Below the pieces are notes generated by a model. The model was not told where the DNA came from and did not search any database. It saw nothing but the letters and a program-made list of their open reading frames with translations. DNA of 64,000 bases from Pseudoclavibacter endophyticus. GTDB taxonomy: Bacteria; Actinomycetota; Actinomycetes; Actinomycetales; Microbacteriaceae. Below, piece after piece: positions 33,492 to 42,670 of this stretch. Position 1 is the stretch's first letter. The number at the start of each line of letters is the position of its first letter. Location of the stretch: assembly GCF_008831085.1 (NCBI RefSeq), contig NZ_WBJY01000001.1, forward strand, positions 186,001 through 250,000, read 5' to 3'. The translations under genes were made by a program, and so were the position numbers.

Positions 33492-35264
33492 ATGGAGACG
33501 AGCTCTGCACTCGGACGCTCGCGCGCAGCCCTCCGCGTCGACGGTGCCGGACTGGGCCGCCTTCGCCGTGCGCGCGAGGCGTTCTTCGCGAATGCCGCAG
33601 GCGCGCGTGATCCCGGCCTGCGTACGGAGATCTCGCAGTCATGGCGGCGATCACTCGAGAGCGGTGTCGACCCGAACGCGAGCGAGCTTCCGCTTCTCGA
33701 TGTGGGGGGACGCTCGAAGCGGCTCCGAGCCGCGGCTGAGCCGGTCATGCGGCGACTCGGGGCGCAGCTCGAAGACTCGCGCGCATGGATGATGCTCCTC
33801 GACCGGGAGTGCGCCCTGCTGAGCCCGGTGGTCGGCGACACCGAGCAGTGCGCCATCGCCGCCAATCGCGGAGCCCAGCCGGGTGCGCTCTTTTCGGAGT
33901 CGAAGGTCGGCACGAACGGGTCCTCGATCGCGACCGAGCGGTTTGAGCCCTTCGTGGTCGTTGGCCCGGAGCACTTTCGAGAATGCGAGCAGATGCTCGT
34001 CTCGGTCGGAGCGCCGATCCGCGACGCGCAGGGGCGGCACTGCGGCAGCCTCATGTTGCTGTGCCGAGTCCCGCAGGCGTCGAGCGTCATGCTGCCATTC
34101 ACCTGTAATGCCGCTGCCGATATCGAGGATCGCTTGCGCGAGCTCGCCGCAGGCGCGGGACGGGAACTGCTCGCGCGCTATTCGCGTCTCTCGGTGCGTC
34201 CCTCGCGCGCGGCCATCGCGGTCGGTGACGACCTGCTGATCGCCAACAGGGCGGCTCGCCAGCTGACGGCCCACGGAGTTGGCCTCGAATCCATCGCGCA
34301 GCGCGCGCTCGACAGCGCGCAGGAGACGGACGAACCGGAGTTCGAGATAACGAGCGCCGACGGGGGAGAGGGGCGGCTGCAGCTACGCGTCTCGCGCGTG
34401 ACCCTGTCCGACGGGAGCGTCGGCGCCATCGCCCATCTCCTTCAACCGGCCTCGCCCGCTCGACGCCGCGGAACCCCGAACTCGGACCCGCTCGAGATGC
34501 TGCGGCGAGCGCGACGCGCCGGCGCCGACGCGTGCATCGTCGGCGAGGCGGGAAGCGGGAGGCGCACCCTGGCGGTCGAGGCTTGTGCCGGCGACGGCGT
34601 AACCTTCGACGCCCGCTTGGCGGAGCGTGATCCCGACGCGTGGCTCATGCGGCTCCGCAACGCCGCCGGGACATCGCCCGCGGTGGTCATCGCGCATCTC
34701 GACCAGCTCGCCCCCGCACTCGCTGCCGAGATCGTGCACATCGCCGCGAGGTCGTCGGCGTGGTTCGTGGCGACCGTGGCCGGGACCACGGTCGGGGCCG
34801 GCCGCTCGCCGATGGACGACCACTTCGCGGTCGTGACCGCACGGACACCGCTGCGTGAGCGCCGGGACGAGTTCCGGATGATCGTGGCGCGGATCCTCGC
34901 AGAGGTCGGGGGAGCCGGGTTCGACGAACTGCCGACCCGTTGCTCGCCCGACGCGCTCGCGGCGCTGTCGCGCCAGCGATGGCCGGGAAACGTCTCGCAA
35001 CTCCGGCGCGTCCTCCTGACGGCCGCGATGCGTGCCTCGACGAATGAGATCCGCCTCGAGGACATCCCGCCGAGCGTGCTCGTCGATGCCCGGGCAGGGG
35101 CGACGACGAAGCTCGAGCGGCTCGAGCGAGAGACGATCCTCGAGGGCCTTCGCGACGCCGCTTGGAACAGGGACGACGCGGCGAGATCGCTCGGCATCTC
35201 GCGCGCGACCCTGTACCGCAAGCTCAAGCAGTTCGAGATCTCCATCCCGTCGAGTCGGCGCTGA
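33492..35264 (+). CDS. AcoR-like activator with GAF, degenerate AAA+ and Fis-type HTH domains
   Basis: 590 residues. The N-terminal region carries the AcoR-type GAF domain (SQSWRRS, then WSE-like [15 protein letters not shown] and [14 protein letters not shown]). The middle is an AAA+-like domain with Walker [10 protein letters not shown] (351-359), in which the expected Lys is Arg. No GAFTGA loop is found, so contact with sigma-54 is not expected; actinobacteria lack sigma-54. The C-terminus is a Fis HTH ([21 protein letters not shown]). Such proteins activate alkane, propane or ketone genes in Gordonia and Rhodococcus. Its likely targets are the divergent SDR and LLM/CocE units beside it, whose shared promoter region carries repeated palindromes. 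Confidence 0.85.
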   Translation: METSSALGRSRAALRVDGAGLGRLRRAREAFFANAAGARDPGLRTEISQSWRRSLESGVDPNASELPLLDVGGRSKRLRAAAEPVMRRLGAQLEDSRAWMMLLDRECALLSPVVGDTEQCAIAANRGAQPGALFSESKVGTNGSSIATERFEPFVVVGPEHFRECEQMLVSVGAPIRDAQGRHCGSLMLLCRVPQASSVMLPFTCNAAADIEDRLRELAAGAGRELLARYSRLSVRPSRAAIAVGDDLLIANRAARQLTAHGVGLESIAQRALDSAQETDEPEFEITSADGGEGRLQLRVSRVTLSDGSVGAIAHLLQPASPARRRGTPNSDPLEMLRRARRAGADACIVGEAGSGRRTLAVEACAGDGVTFDARLAERDPDAWLMRLRNAAGTSPAVVIAHLDQLAPALAAEIVHIAARSSAWFVATVAGTTVGAGRSPMDDHFAVVTARTPLRERRDEFRMIVARILAEVGGAGFDELPTRCSPDALAALSRQRWPGNVSQLRRVLLTAAMRASTNEIRLEDIPPSVLVDARAGATTKLERLERETILEGLRDAAWNRDDAARSLGISRATLYRKLKQFEISIPSSRR

Positions 35265-35327
35265 CGGTCGGCGCTGGCGCGAGCTGCGGCGCAGGGAACC
35301 TGCACCGTGTTCGCCGCGAGGTGCTGA

Positions 35328-36173
35328 TCAGGATGCCGTCTCGGTCGCGCCGGTGAGGTTGGTCGTCTCCCGAGCCAGGGCCGATGTCACGCTCGCGAAG
35401 CCGGCCTCGAGCCGGGGGCGCAGCTCGGGGTGGGTGAAGGCATACGCGTCGCCGCGCTCGATGCTGCGCACGACCAGCTCGCCGACCTCGGCGGGCGTGA
35501 CCCAGCGCGCCGTCGGCAGGCGCTCCGCCAGGTCGACCTCGGTCAGGCCGCTGCCGCCGTCAAGCTCGGGCGGCCGGCTGCGCAGGCTGTGCTTGATGTT
35601 CGTCGACACGGTGCCGGGGTGCAGCACGGTGACACCGATTCCCACGCCGTCCGTCTCGAACTCGGCGCGAAGGACGTGGCTGAGCGCGTCGACGGCCGCC
35701 TTGCTCGCGACGTAGGGGGCGAATCCGGGTGGCGACAGGAACATCGACATCGACGAGGTATTGACGAGCCATGCACCGTCGGGGTTCGCCCGCAGATGGG
35801 GGAGGAATGCGTGGATGCCGTGGATGACGCCCCACAGATTGACGTCGAGCACCCACTTCCAGTCGGCCAGGGCGATCGACGAGATCGGCGATTCGGGGCC
35901 GACTCCCGCGTTGTTGACGAGGAGGTCGACCCGTCCCCGCGACGCCACCACGTCGTCGGCGAGGGCTTGCACGCTCGACGGATCGGTCACGTCGGTGCGC
36001 ACCGGGAACGCGCCGATCTCGGCCGCGGCGGACACGAGGGCGTCCTCGTCCAGATCGGCGATGATGACGGTCGCGCCGTGACGCACGAGGGCCTCCGCGA
36101 TGCCACGACCGATGCCGCTCGCTCCGCCCGTCACGACGGCGACCCGTCCGTTCCAATCGCTGATTCCTGCCAT
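35328..36173 (-). CDS. Short-chain dehydrogenase/reductase
   Basis: 281 residues. NAD(P) site TGGASGIG (15-22), NNAG (87-90), catalytic Ser near 140 and Tyr154-x3-Lys158 (PYVASK), so the active site is complete. An Asp (ADLDEDA) after the second strand suggests NAD preference. ATG at 36173 with GAGGAG upstream. Divergent from the LLM gene with palindromic operators between them. Oxidation of an alcohol to a ketone for the LLM enzyme would fit the cluster. Confidence 0.88.
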   Translation of the reverse strand: MAGISDWNGRVAVVTGGASGIGRGIAEALVRHGATVIIADLDEDALVSAAAEIGAFPVRTDVTDPSSVQALADDVVASRGRVDLLVNNAGVGPESPISSIALADWKWVLDVNLWGVIHGIHAFLPHLRANPDGAWLVNTSSMSMFLSPPGFAPYVASKAAVDALSHVLRAEFETDGVGIGVTVLHPGTVSTNIKHSLRSRPPELDGGSGLTEVDLAERLPTARWVTPAEVGELVVRSIERGDAYAFTHPELRPRLEAGFASVTSALARETTNLTGATETAS

Positions 36174-36234
36174 GCCGAGCTCTCCTCATCCCACACGATG
36201 GTGTCGCGGCCCGCCGGCGTTGATGCTCACCGGC

Positions 36235-36346
36235 GAGACCGTCTCAGGCTCGCCCACCCGGGGTCGTGGCGTACGTCTCAATCTGAGCCTGTTCCCGGGT
36301 GTTGCCGCACGCGGCGCGTGGGAGGCGGCGCGTCTCAGGCTGAGAC
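36235..36346. promoter_or_regulatory. Operator array GTCTCAG/CTGAGAC in the SDR-LLM divergent region
   Basis: A perfect 15-bp palindrome GTCTCAGGCTGAGAC is at 36332-36346. A near-perfect copy GTCTCAATCTGAGCC is at 36275-36289, and a third, half-conserved copy GTCTCAGGCTC at 36241-36251 adjoins GAGAC at 36235-36239. Centres are about 34 and 57 bases apart. AcoR/MimR-type activators bind comparable upstream repeats, so the product of 33492-35264 is the predicted binder. Confidence 0.65.
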
Positions 36347-36384
36347 CCGAGATCGGGCGCTGAATTTCTAGCGTTAACCACACA

Positions 36385-36399
36385 GTGCGGTATCCGCAC
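36385..36399. repeat. Inverted repeat GTGCGG-TAT-CCGCAC
   Basis: A perfect 6-bp inverted repeat with a three-base centre lies between the operator array and the LLM start, about 60 bases before the ATG. It differs in sequence from the GTCTCAG sites, so a second regulator may bind or the segment may be in the LLM mRNA leader. The local sequence TTTCTAGCGTTAACC just upstream could supply the promoter. Confidence 0.4.
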
Positions 36400-36456
36400 A
36401 GTGCTGGGGCCGGATCCGCTGCCCCGTGCAGTTGCTCAACGCGAGGAGGATCACCA

Positions 36457-37569
36457 ATGCACATCGGAGTGAACTTTGGTTTCGGCCGTGCCGACACGAG
36501 TGTGTCGGAGCACGACATCGTCAAGAACGAAACTGGGCTCGCCGTGCTCTCGGAGGAGCTCGGCTTCGACAGCGTCTGGGCGGTCGAGCACCACTTCACC
36601 GACTACTCGTTCTGCCCCGACAACCTGCAGTGGCTCGCATACGTCGGTGCCAAGACCGTCCGCATCAAGCTCGGCACGGGCGGGGTGATCCTGCCGTGGA
36701 ACGACCCGCTGCGCGTCGCCGAGAAGCTCATGCTGCTCGACAACCTCACTGAGGGACGCGTGATCTTCGGTATGGGTCGCGGCCTCGCCCGCTCAGAGTT
36801 CGAAGGCATGCGAATTCCCGTCGGCGAATCGCGCGAGCGCTTCGACGAGATGCTGCCGATGATCATCCAAGGCCTCGAGACCGGCCACATGGAGGGCGCA
36901 GGCCCCCACTACGTGCAGCCGCGGGTGCAGATCAAGCCCGGCCCGTACGCGAGCTTCGCCGGCCGCATGTACACGGTCGCCGGCTCGGAGGAGTCGATGG
37001 TCGCGGCGGTCAAGAACCGCATCAGCGTGATGTCATTCCTCGTGCGTCCCGTCGACAAGCTCGTCGACACGTTCAACCTCTTCAACGACAAGTGGCGCGC
37101 GACGTGGGACGACGAGCCGGCCCCGGTGTGCCTCAACGTGAACATGTACTGCCACCCCGATCCCGAGGTCGCGAAGGAGCGCATGTACAAGCACGTCGGC
37201 GCGTTCTGGCAGCAGAACGTCGACCACTACGAGTTCACGGGCACCCACTTCGCAACCCAGAAGGGCTACGAGCGCTACGACGAGAAGGCCAAGTTCTTCC
37301 GCGAGCGCGGTGTCGAGCAGGCCGGCCGCGACTACGCCGACGCGGCGATCGGCGGCACGCCCGAGCAGATCCTCGAGAAGCTCGACTGGATCCAGAGCAT
37401 CCTCGGGCGGTACGAGCTCGTCGTCGCGCCCGCGTTCGGCGGCATGCCGTACGACCAGGCCGAGGCGAGCCTGCGCCTGTTCGCAGAGGAGGTCGCCCCG
37501 AAGGCCCGCATCGCTTACGACGCGCGTGTTGCCGAGAAGAAGCTCGCGTCGTCGGGAGCGTCGGCGTGA
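36457..37569 (+). CDS. LLM-class flavin-dependent oxidoreductase (monooxygenase)
   Basis: 370 residues. ATG at 36457, GAGGAGGA six bases upstream. The bacterial-luciferase-like barrel is evident: MHIGVNFGFG start, GFDSVWAVEHHF, KLGTGGVILPWNDPLRVAEK, GRVIFGMGRGLARSEFEG and a C-terminal GTPEQILEKLDW. Such enzymes use reduced FMN or F420 for monooxygenation, including Baeyer-Villiger oxidation of ketones. The downstream CocE hydrolase, which could split the resulting ester, and the SDR suggest that type of chemistry. No dedicated flavin reductase lies nearby. Confidence 0.85.
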   Translation: MHIGVNFGFGRADTSVSEHDIVKNETGLAVLSEELGFDSVWAVEHHFTDYSFCPDNLQWLAYVGAKTVRIKLGTGGVILPWNDPLRVAEKLMLLDNLTEGRVIFGMGRGLARSEFEGMRIPVGESRERFDEMLPMIIQGLETGHMEGAGPHYVQPRVQIKPGPYASFAGRMYTVAGSEESMVAAVKNRISVMSFLVRPVDKLVDTFNLFNDKWRATWDDEPAPVCLNVNMYCHPDPEVAKERMYKHVGAFWQQNVDHYEFTGTHFATQKGYERYDEKAKFFRERGVEQAGRDYADAAIGGTPEQILEKLDWIQSILGRYELVVAPAFGGMPYDQAEASLRLFAEEVAPKARIAYDARVAEKKLASSGASA

Positions 37570-39374
37570 CCCAACAGGAGCAGGCCACCCTCGGCGACGC
37601 CGCCGGCAGCGGGACCGTGCCCGGCGTGACGCGCCGCATCGTCGACCAGGGCGTGCCGATGGCGGCCCGCGACGGCGTCGTGCTGCGGTCGGTCGTGCAT
37701 CGCCTCGCCGGCCGGCGCACGCAGCCGATCGTGCTCGTGCGCAATCCCTACGGCGAACCGCTCACCCGCGGTCTGCCGATCGCCCCGCTGCTCGGGGCCG
37801 GCTTCGCGGTCGTCGTCCAGGACTGCCGCGGCACGGCTGACTCGGACGGCAAGTTCGTGCCGTTCGAGACCGAGGCGACCGACACCCTCGACGCGATCGA
37901 CTGGTGCGGCACCCTGCCGTTCTCGAACGGCACGGTCGTGATGTACGGCGCGTCGTATTCGGGCATGGTGCAGCTCGCCGCGGCGGTGCACCGGCCGGAT
38001 GCCCTGGCCGGGATCATCCCCGTCGTCACGCCCGACGACTATCAGACCCGCCTCGCCTACCGCGGCGGCGCATTCCAACTGGGCCAGCTGACGGGCTGGT
38101 ACACGATGAAAGCCCTGCAGAGCATTACGTACCGCGCACAGCACGGAGAGCAGGTCGGGCCGCTGTTCGCGGCGTTCGGCGCGCACGCCGCCGACCCGTA
38201 CGGCTCGGTCACGAGAACGCGCCTGGCGGATGCGCCGGTGCTCAGCGAAGTGCTGCCGACGTGGCGCACGTGGACGACGAACGACACGACGGGCGACTAC
38301 TGGCCGAGCGTGAGCTACCGCGACCGCCGCGCCGAGGTCGCCGTGCCCGGCCTGCACGTCGGCGGCTGGTTCGATCTCTTCCTTGGCGGCACGATCAGCA
38401 ATTTCGCGACCCTTCGCGAGCGCGCCGCGACCGAGCGCGCCCGCGATGGGCAGCGCCTCATCGTCGGCCCCTGGCAGCACACCGATCAGAGCGGTACGGT
38501 CGGAGACCTGTCATTCGGACCGCCCGCGTCGGCGGCCGGCCTCGGCCTCGAGGGGATCGTGACCGACTTTGCGGCGGCGACCGCGGCCGGCGCCCAGATC
38601 GCCGGCCCGCCCATTCGCCTCTACGTCATGAACGACGGCTGGCGCGACGAGCACGAATGGCCGCTCGCCCGAACGACCTTCACGCCGTGGTACCTGCAGC
38701 CGGGCGGCGGGCTCGGACCAGCGGTTCCAGACGTGGATGCCGCCGCCGCGGACGCCTCGACGTCGTACGTGCACGATCCTGCCGACCCGGTGCCGATGAT
38801 CGGCGGCCAGTCGGGCATCATGGCCGGCGGTCTCGACGGCGGCAACCAGTGGACCGCGGGCCCTCGCGATCAGCGACCGCTCGATGGCCGCGACGACGTG
38901 CTGCGCTTCACCGGCGAGCCCCTTGCTGCCGACACCGAGGTGACGGGTCCGGTCGAGGTCGTGCTGCACGCCGCCACGAGCGCCGACGACGCCGACTTCG
39001 TCGCCCGTCTTGTCGACGTGTATCCCGACGGGCGCGCCATCGGTGTCGTCGACGGCGTCGTGCGGGCGAAGTTCCGCGATGGGCAGGACGAGGCGAAGCC
39101 CGTCACGCCCGGCGAGGTCACCGAGCTGCGCATCGATCTGTGGGCCACGAGCTGGTGCTTCGCGGCGGGGCACCGCATCCGCATCGATATCGCGAGTTCG
39201 TCGTACCCGAACTGGGACGTCAACCAGGGCGGCGCCGGGAACAACGCACTCGTCGAGCCCGGATCGGGGGCCAGGGCAACGCAGCACATCCACCACTGCA
39301 CTGCCTTCCCATCACACGTCGTGCTGCCGCTGATCCCCGCGTCAACCGGCCCGGCGTCAACCGGCCCGTCGTGA
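37566..39374 (+). CDS. CocE/NonD family serine hydrolase
   Basis: 602 residues from a GTG overlapping the LLM stop (GTGA). The alpha/beta hydrolase part has the nucleophile Ser130 in GASYSG, VVVQDCRGTADSDGKF, and the cap and Asp/His regions (VPGLHVGGWFDLF, GPWQHT). The C-terminal jelly-roll domain ends SYPNWDVNQGG. This is the layout of cocaine esterase and X-Pro peptidase relatives. No signal peptide, so it is cytoplasmic. In this operon it probably hydrolyses an ester or lactone made by the LLM enzyme. The end has a tandem STGPASTGPS tail. Confidence 0.85.
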   Translation: MTQQEQATLGDAAGSGTVPGVTRRIVDQGVPMAARDGVVLRSVVHRLAGRRTQPIVLVRNPYGEPLTRGLPIAPLLGAGFAVVVQDCRGTADSDGKFVPFETEATDTLDAIDWCGTLPFSNGTVVMYGASYSGMVQLAAAVHRPDALAGIIPVVTPDDYQTRLAYRGGAFQLGQLTGWYTMKALQSITYRAQHGEQVGPLFAAFGAHAADPYGSVTRTRLADAPVLSEVLPTWRTWTTNDTTGDYWPSVSYRDRRAEVAVPGLHVGGWFDLFLGGTISNFATLRERAATERARDGQRLIVGPWQHTDQSGTVGDLSFGPPASAAGLGLEGIVTDFAAATAAGAQIAGPPIRLYVMNDGWRDEHEWPLARTTFTPWYLQPGGGLGPAVPDVDAAAADASTSYVHDPADPVPMIGGQSGIMAGGLDGGNQWTAGPRDQRPLDGRDDVLRFTGEPLAADTEVTGPVEVVLHAATSADDADFVARLVDVYPDGRAIGVVDGVVRAKFRDGQDEAKPVTPGEVTELRIDLWATSWCFAAGHRIRIDIASSSYPNWDVNQGGAGNNALVEPGSGARATQHIHHCTAFPSHVVLPLIPASTGPASTGPS

Positions 39375-39442
39375 CCGGGACCTGCGGCGTCTCTGGGATG
39401 ACGCGAAATGAAGGACGACGCGCCGGGCGCATCCGTGCGCGG

Positions 39443-39739
39443 TCAGTTGGCCCCGCGGATGACGATCTTCTCGGTCGAGACGGTCTCGACGTTCTCGTGG
39501 TCGACGGCGATCTCGACGTACACGCACGCATGCTCGCCGATCACCCCGCGAACCGAGCCCCGGAAGTCGGCGACGACCGGCCCCAGCGCGTCGATCGACG
39601 GCACGTTGGCGACCGTGACGCGCACGCCTGCGAAGGTCTGGCCCTCGTCGTCGGAACCGGCGGACACCTCGAGCACCTCGCCGATGTAGGGGCTCTCAAG
39701 GAGTGCGGCGCGGATCTTCTCGACGGTCTCAGTGGTCAC
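39443..39739 (-). CDS. Small conserved-looking protein, possibly cation-efflux dimerisation-like
   Basis: 98 residues from a GTG at 39739 with AAAGGGA upstream. Predicted alternating helix and strand: VEKIRAALLESPYIGEVLEVSAG, then VRVTVANVPSIDALGPVVADFRG and VIGEHACVYVEIAVD. The beta-alpha-beta pattern and the final HACVYVEI strand recall the cytoplasmic dimerisation domain of cation diffusion facilitators, without any membrane part. This likeness is weak. It lies between the CocE gene and proC, transcribed alone. Confidence 0.5.
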   Translation of the reverse strand: MTTETVEKIRAALLESPYIGEVLEVSAGSDDEGQTFAGVRVTVANVPSIDALGPVVADFRGSVRGVIGEHACVYVEIAVDHENVETVSTEKIVIRGAN

Positions 39740-39965
39740 GGTGTCCCTTTCGCAGTGGTGGTCCCAGGGTACCCGTCGAGCCCACGCAAGCTCGGTCGAA
39801 TCGAACAATGATCGTGGGAAAACGTTGCATGTTCCCCACAGGCGGCGCCTTCCAAGATCACGCCACAGTAATGACCAGAACATGCTCGTCGCCTGAGCAC
39901 CGCGCTGCTCGGCGGTTGCGGCCAGGCGCGGCAGGCCGCGAGGGGTCCGCGCCTAGAATCGCTGC

Positions 39966-40853
39966 GTGACCGCCTCCGATTCAGCAGCCGACCGCCCCGC
40001 CCAGCCCCACGCATCCACGTCGCTGCCGACGATCGCGATGCTCGGCGTCGGCAATATGTCGGGCGCCGTGCTCGCAGGGCTCACGCGACCCGGCTACGGG
40101 CCGACCGAGCCGATCCGCGTCACGAACCGCACCGAGGCACGGGCGGCGACCCACCGGAGCGAGCGGGTCATCGCGCACGCGCTCGAGAACACCCCGACGG
40201 CGAACGTCGACGCGGCGCTCGGCGCCGGCGTCGTCGTCCTCGGCGTGAAGCCGGGCATGATCGCCGACCTGCTCGACGAGGTGCGCGACGCGATCTCCCC
40301 GGATGCCGTGGTCGTCTCGGTGGCCGCGGGCGTCACGATCGAATCGATCGAGCGGCGCCTCGCGCCCGGCACGCGCGTCGTACGCGCCATGCCGAACACA
40401 CCGGCAACGCTCGGCCTCGGAGTCACCGGCATCGCCCGCGGCACCACGGCGGACGATCGCGCAATCGCCGATGCCCGCGCGCTCTTCGAGGCGGTCGGTG
40501 ACGTCGTGGAGGTCTATGAGGCGCAGCTCGACATCGTGACGGGCATCTCGGGCTCCGGGCCCGCCTATGTCTACCTTGTCGTCGAAGAGCTCATGCGCAC
40601 CGCCGAGGTGCTCGGACTCGACGCCGAGCGGGCGCGAACCCTCGCCGTCGGAACCGTGCGCGGCGCCGGTGCCATGCTCGCGGCGGCGCCCGAGACCGAG
40701 CCGTCCGAGCTGCGTCATCGCGTCACCAGCCCCGGCGGCACGACCGAGCGTGCGATCGCCGTCTTGCAGCAGGGCGGCCTCGGAGACCTCATCGAGCGGG
40801 CCGTGCGCGCCAACATTCAGCGCTCCAACGAACTCGCGGCCGAGAACTCCTGA
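39966..40853 (+). CDS. proC: Pyrroline-5-carboxylate reductase
   Basis: 295 residues from a GTG start, with an extra 20-residue Ala/Pro/Ser N-terminus. NAD(P) site MLGVGNMSGAVLAGL, VVLGVKPGMIADLL, RAMPNTPATLG and the C-terminal SGSGPAYVYLVVEEL...TSPGGTTERAI blocks define ProC. It catalyses the last step of proline synthesis. In mycobacteria proC neighbours the small Rv0500A/B genes; here those are at 57.1-57.6 kb instead. Confidence 0.93.
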   Translation: MTASDSAADRPAQPHASTSLPTIAMLGVGNMSGAVLAGLTRPGYGPTEPIRVTNRTEARAATHRSERVIAHALENTPTANVDAALGAGVVVLGVKPGMIADLLDEVRDAISPDAVVVSVAAGVTIESIERRLAPGTRVVRAMPNTPATLGLGVTGIARGTTADDRAIADARALFEAVGDVVEVYEAQLDIVTGISGSGPAYVYLVVEELMRTAEVLGLDAERARTLAVGTVRGAGAMLAAAPETEPSELRHRVTSPGGTTERAIAVLQQGGLGDLIERAVRANIQRSNELAAENS

Positions 40854-40859
40854 TCGGCG

Positions 40860-42386
40860 ATGAGCGCGATGGCACGGGGGCACGAGTTCACGGAGGACGC
40901 CTACGCCGTCCTCGGCGTCGCACGCGGCGCCGATGACGACGAGATCCGCCGCGCCGCACGCCTGAAACAGCGAGAGGCGCACCCGGATCTCGGTGGCTCA
41001 TCGGAGGCGTTCGTGCGCGTTCGGCTCGCGGTCGAGGTGCTCACTGACCCGGAGCTTCGAGCCGAGCACGACGTCTGGCTCGAACGGCGCACCAGGGGCG
41101 GCGCCAGGCGGTTGCGCATGCAGCGACGTGGCGCCCAGGCGGGGCCCGGAGGCCGCGGCGCGGCGCGGCGCGAATCGACCGGCCCGGCGGGGGCGCGCCG
41201 CCCGCCGGGCACCTTCGTTCCGCGGGCCGAGACGCCGCCACCGGACCGCATCCCGAAACCACGAACCGACGTGCGGCGCATGGCGTGGTACCGCACCGCA
41301 TGGAGTGACGCGCCCCTGCAGTGGCCGCCGGCGGTCGCCGCGCTGCCCCCGCTGCGTGCGCGCGAGCTCGCCGTGCTGCTCGCGCACGCGCTCGTGCTCG
41401 TGGCCGGGACACTCCTGCTCACGCTCCCGGGATCGATCGCCGAGTGGCGATTGCCCGATCCGTTCGGGGGCGACGCCCTGTCGCTGTGGCCCGCGATCGC
41501 GGTCTTCGCTCTTCTCGGCGCAGGGTGGATGCTGTGCCGCGTGCTCGTACGCGCCCGCGTGTTCGCGCGCGTCGCCTACGTCGTGACGCTCGCGGTGTCG
41601 ATCGGTATGTCGGCGTTCGCGCTGGTCATCGCACTGTTCTCGCTGGCGGTCTCGCCCGAGCTGTTCACGGATGCCGTGTTCCTGCGCAGCATCGTTCAGG
41701 TGGCGGTGTTCGGCGCCTATGCGGCCACCGCCTTCGCACTGTGGCACACGTTCGCGCCCCGCACCCGCGCCGTGCTGCGTGACCGGCTGCTCGTCTCCCT
41801 CGCCGCGGAGTCGGCGCCCCCGCTCGACGACCGCTCGAGAGTGTGGGGCCGGCCCGGCCAGACCGCGATGGGCGGCGAGGACACTCCGATCAGCGTGAAC
41901 CCCATGCGCGCGAAGCTCGCGCAGCAGGTGGTCGGCGAGGCGCTGGGACAGCTGCAGCGCATGCCGGGAGTGCGGATCGTGCACGGTCTCAGGGCGGCAG
42001 GGCTCGGCACGGTCGCGCACGCCGTTATCGCGGGGCGCAGCATCGCCCTCATCGACGCGCAGCTTTGGGCGCCGGGAACCTACGGCGTCGGCGCAAACGG
42101 CATGGTCACCCGCGACGGCGAAGACGTGGCTTCGGCCGCCGCCGAGTTCCCGCACGTCGTCGAGCGGTTCCACCGGCTCTTCGGCGAGACCGCGAGGGTC
42201 AAGGGGTGGATCACGGTGCTGCCTGAAAGCGAGGGCGATCTGAACGTCGACACCAGCCGCACCTGGCAGCGCGTCCGCCTCGCGACCCTGAATGACACGC
42301 TCCGGGAGGTCGGCGATTGGCTGGCACCCGAGGGCGAGCGCGTCGACCGCCTGCTGCTGCGAGACCTGCTGCGGCACCGCGCCTGA
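40860..42386 (+). CDS. J-domain membrane protein with NERD-like C-terminal region
   Basis: 508 residues. Residues 8-75 are a DnaJ J-domain with the HPD motif (41-43). An Arg/Gly/Pro-rich linker (75-145) leads to four hydrophobic helices (about 170-300). The C-terminal domain (345-508) has VGEALGQLQRMPGVRIVHGL and GTVAHAVIAGRSIALIDAQLW, a pattern like the NERD fold (GE...DHVVVG...VIExK) but with nuclease residues not clearly kept. It starts seven bases after proC and is probably co-transcribed. HPD implies recruitment of a DnaK-type chaperone to the membrane. Function unknown. Confidence 0.75.
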   Translation: MSAMARGHEFTEDAYAVLGVARGADDDEIRRAARLKQREAHPDLGGSSEAFVRVRLAVEVLTDPELRAEHDVWLERRTRGGARRLRMQRRGAQAGPGGRGAARRESTGPAGARRPPGTFVPRAETPPPDRIPKPRTDVRRMAWYRTAWSDAPLQWPPAVAALPPLRARELAVLLAHALVLVAGTLLLTLPGSIAEWRLPDPFGGDALSLWPAIAVFALLGAGWMLCRVLVRARVFARVAYVVTLAVSIGMSAFALVIALFSLAVSPELFTDAVFLRSIVQVAVFGAYAATAFALWHTFAPRTRAVLRDRLLVSLAAESAPPLDDRSRVWGRPGQTAMGGEDTPISVNPMRAKLAQQVVGEALGQLQRMPGVRIVHGLRAAGLGTVAHAVIAGRSIALIDAQLWAPGTYGVGANGMVTRDGEDVASAAAEFPHVVERFHRLFGETARVKGWITVLPESEGDLNVDTSRTWQRVRLATLNDTLREVGDWLAPEGERVDRLLLRDLLRHRA

Positions 42387-42422
42387 GGCGCGCGCCCCGC
42401 CTGCGGCGCGCGCCCCGCCTGC
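42387..42422. repeat. Tandem 18-bp repeat, two perfect copies
   Basis: Bases 42387-42404 and 42405-42422 are identical (GGCGCGCGCCCCGCCTGC). They begin one base after the stop codon of the J-domain gene. The rest of the gap to 42670 has no gene; a TAAGAT hexamer at 42551-42556 could be a -10 element for the ATPase gene but has no good -35. Confidence 0.7.
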
Positions 42423-42670
42423 GGCCGGGTGCCGAAACGCCTCCGACGGCCCGACGGTCCCCGCGCCCCCGCGCTCGCGCCTTTTGAGCATCCCGTGCCG
42501 GCGCGTCGCGTACCCTCGCTGTCGTCCAAAGCCCGACCTCTCCGCCGACATAAGATGAAAGCGGGCCGTCGGGATGAGCGCATCCCCGCTCGAAACCGCT
42601 CGAGATTGCCACGAACCCTGCTCGCGACGAACCCCTTCTCGCGCACGCATCGACTCCGGAGGCCACCACG

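Noticed and set aside
33492..35264. Sigma-54-dependent activator implying -24/-12 promoters
   Set aside because: GAFTGA and the Walker A lysine are absent and no -24/-12 (GG-N10-GC) promoter with proper context was evident upstream of the LLM gene.
39966..40853. Linking proC to the LLM/CocE operon
   Set aside because: About 590 bases and an oppositely directed small gene separate them, so co-transcription is not supported.
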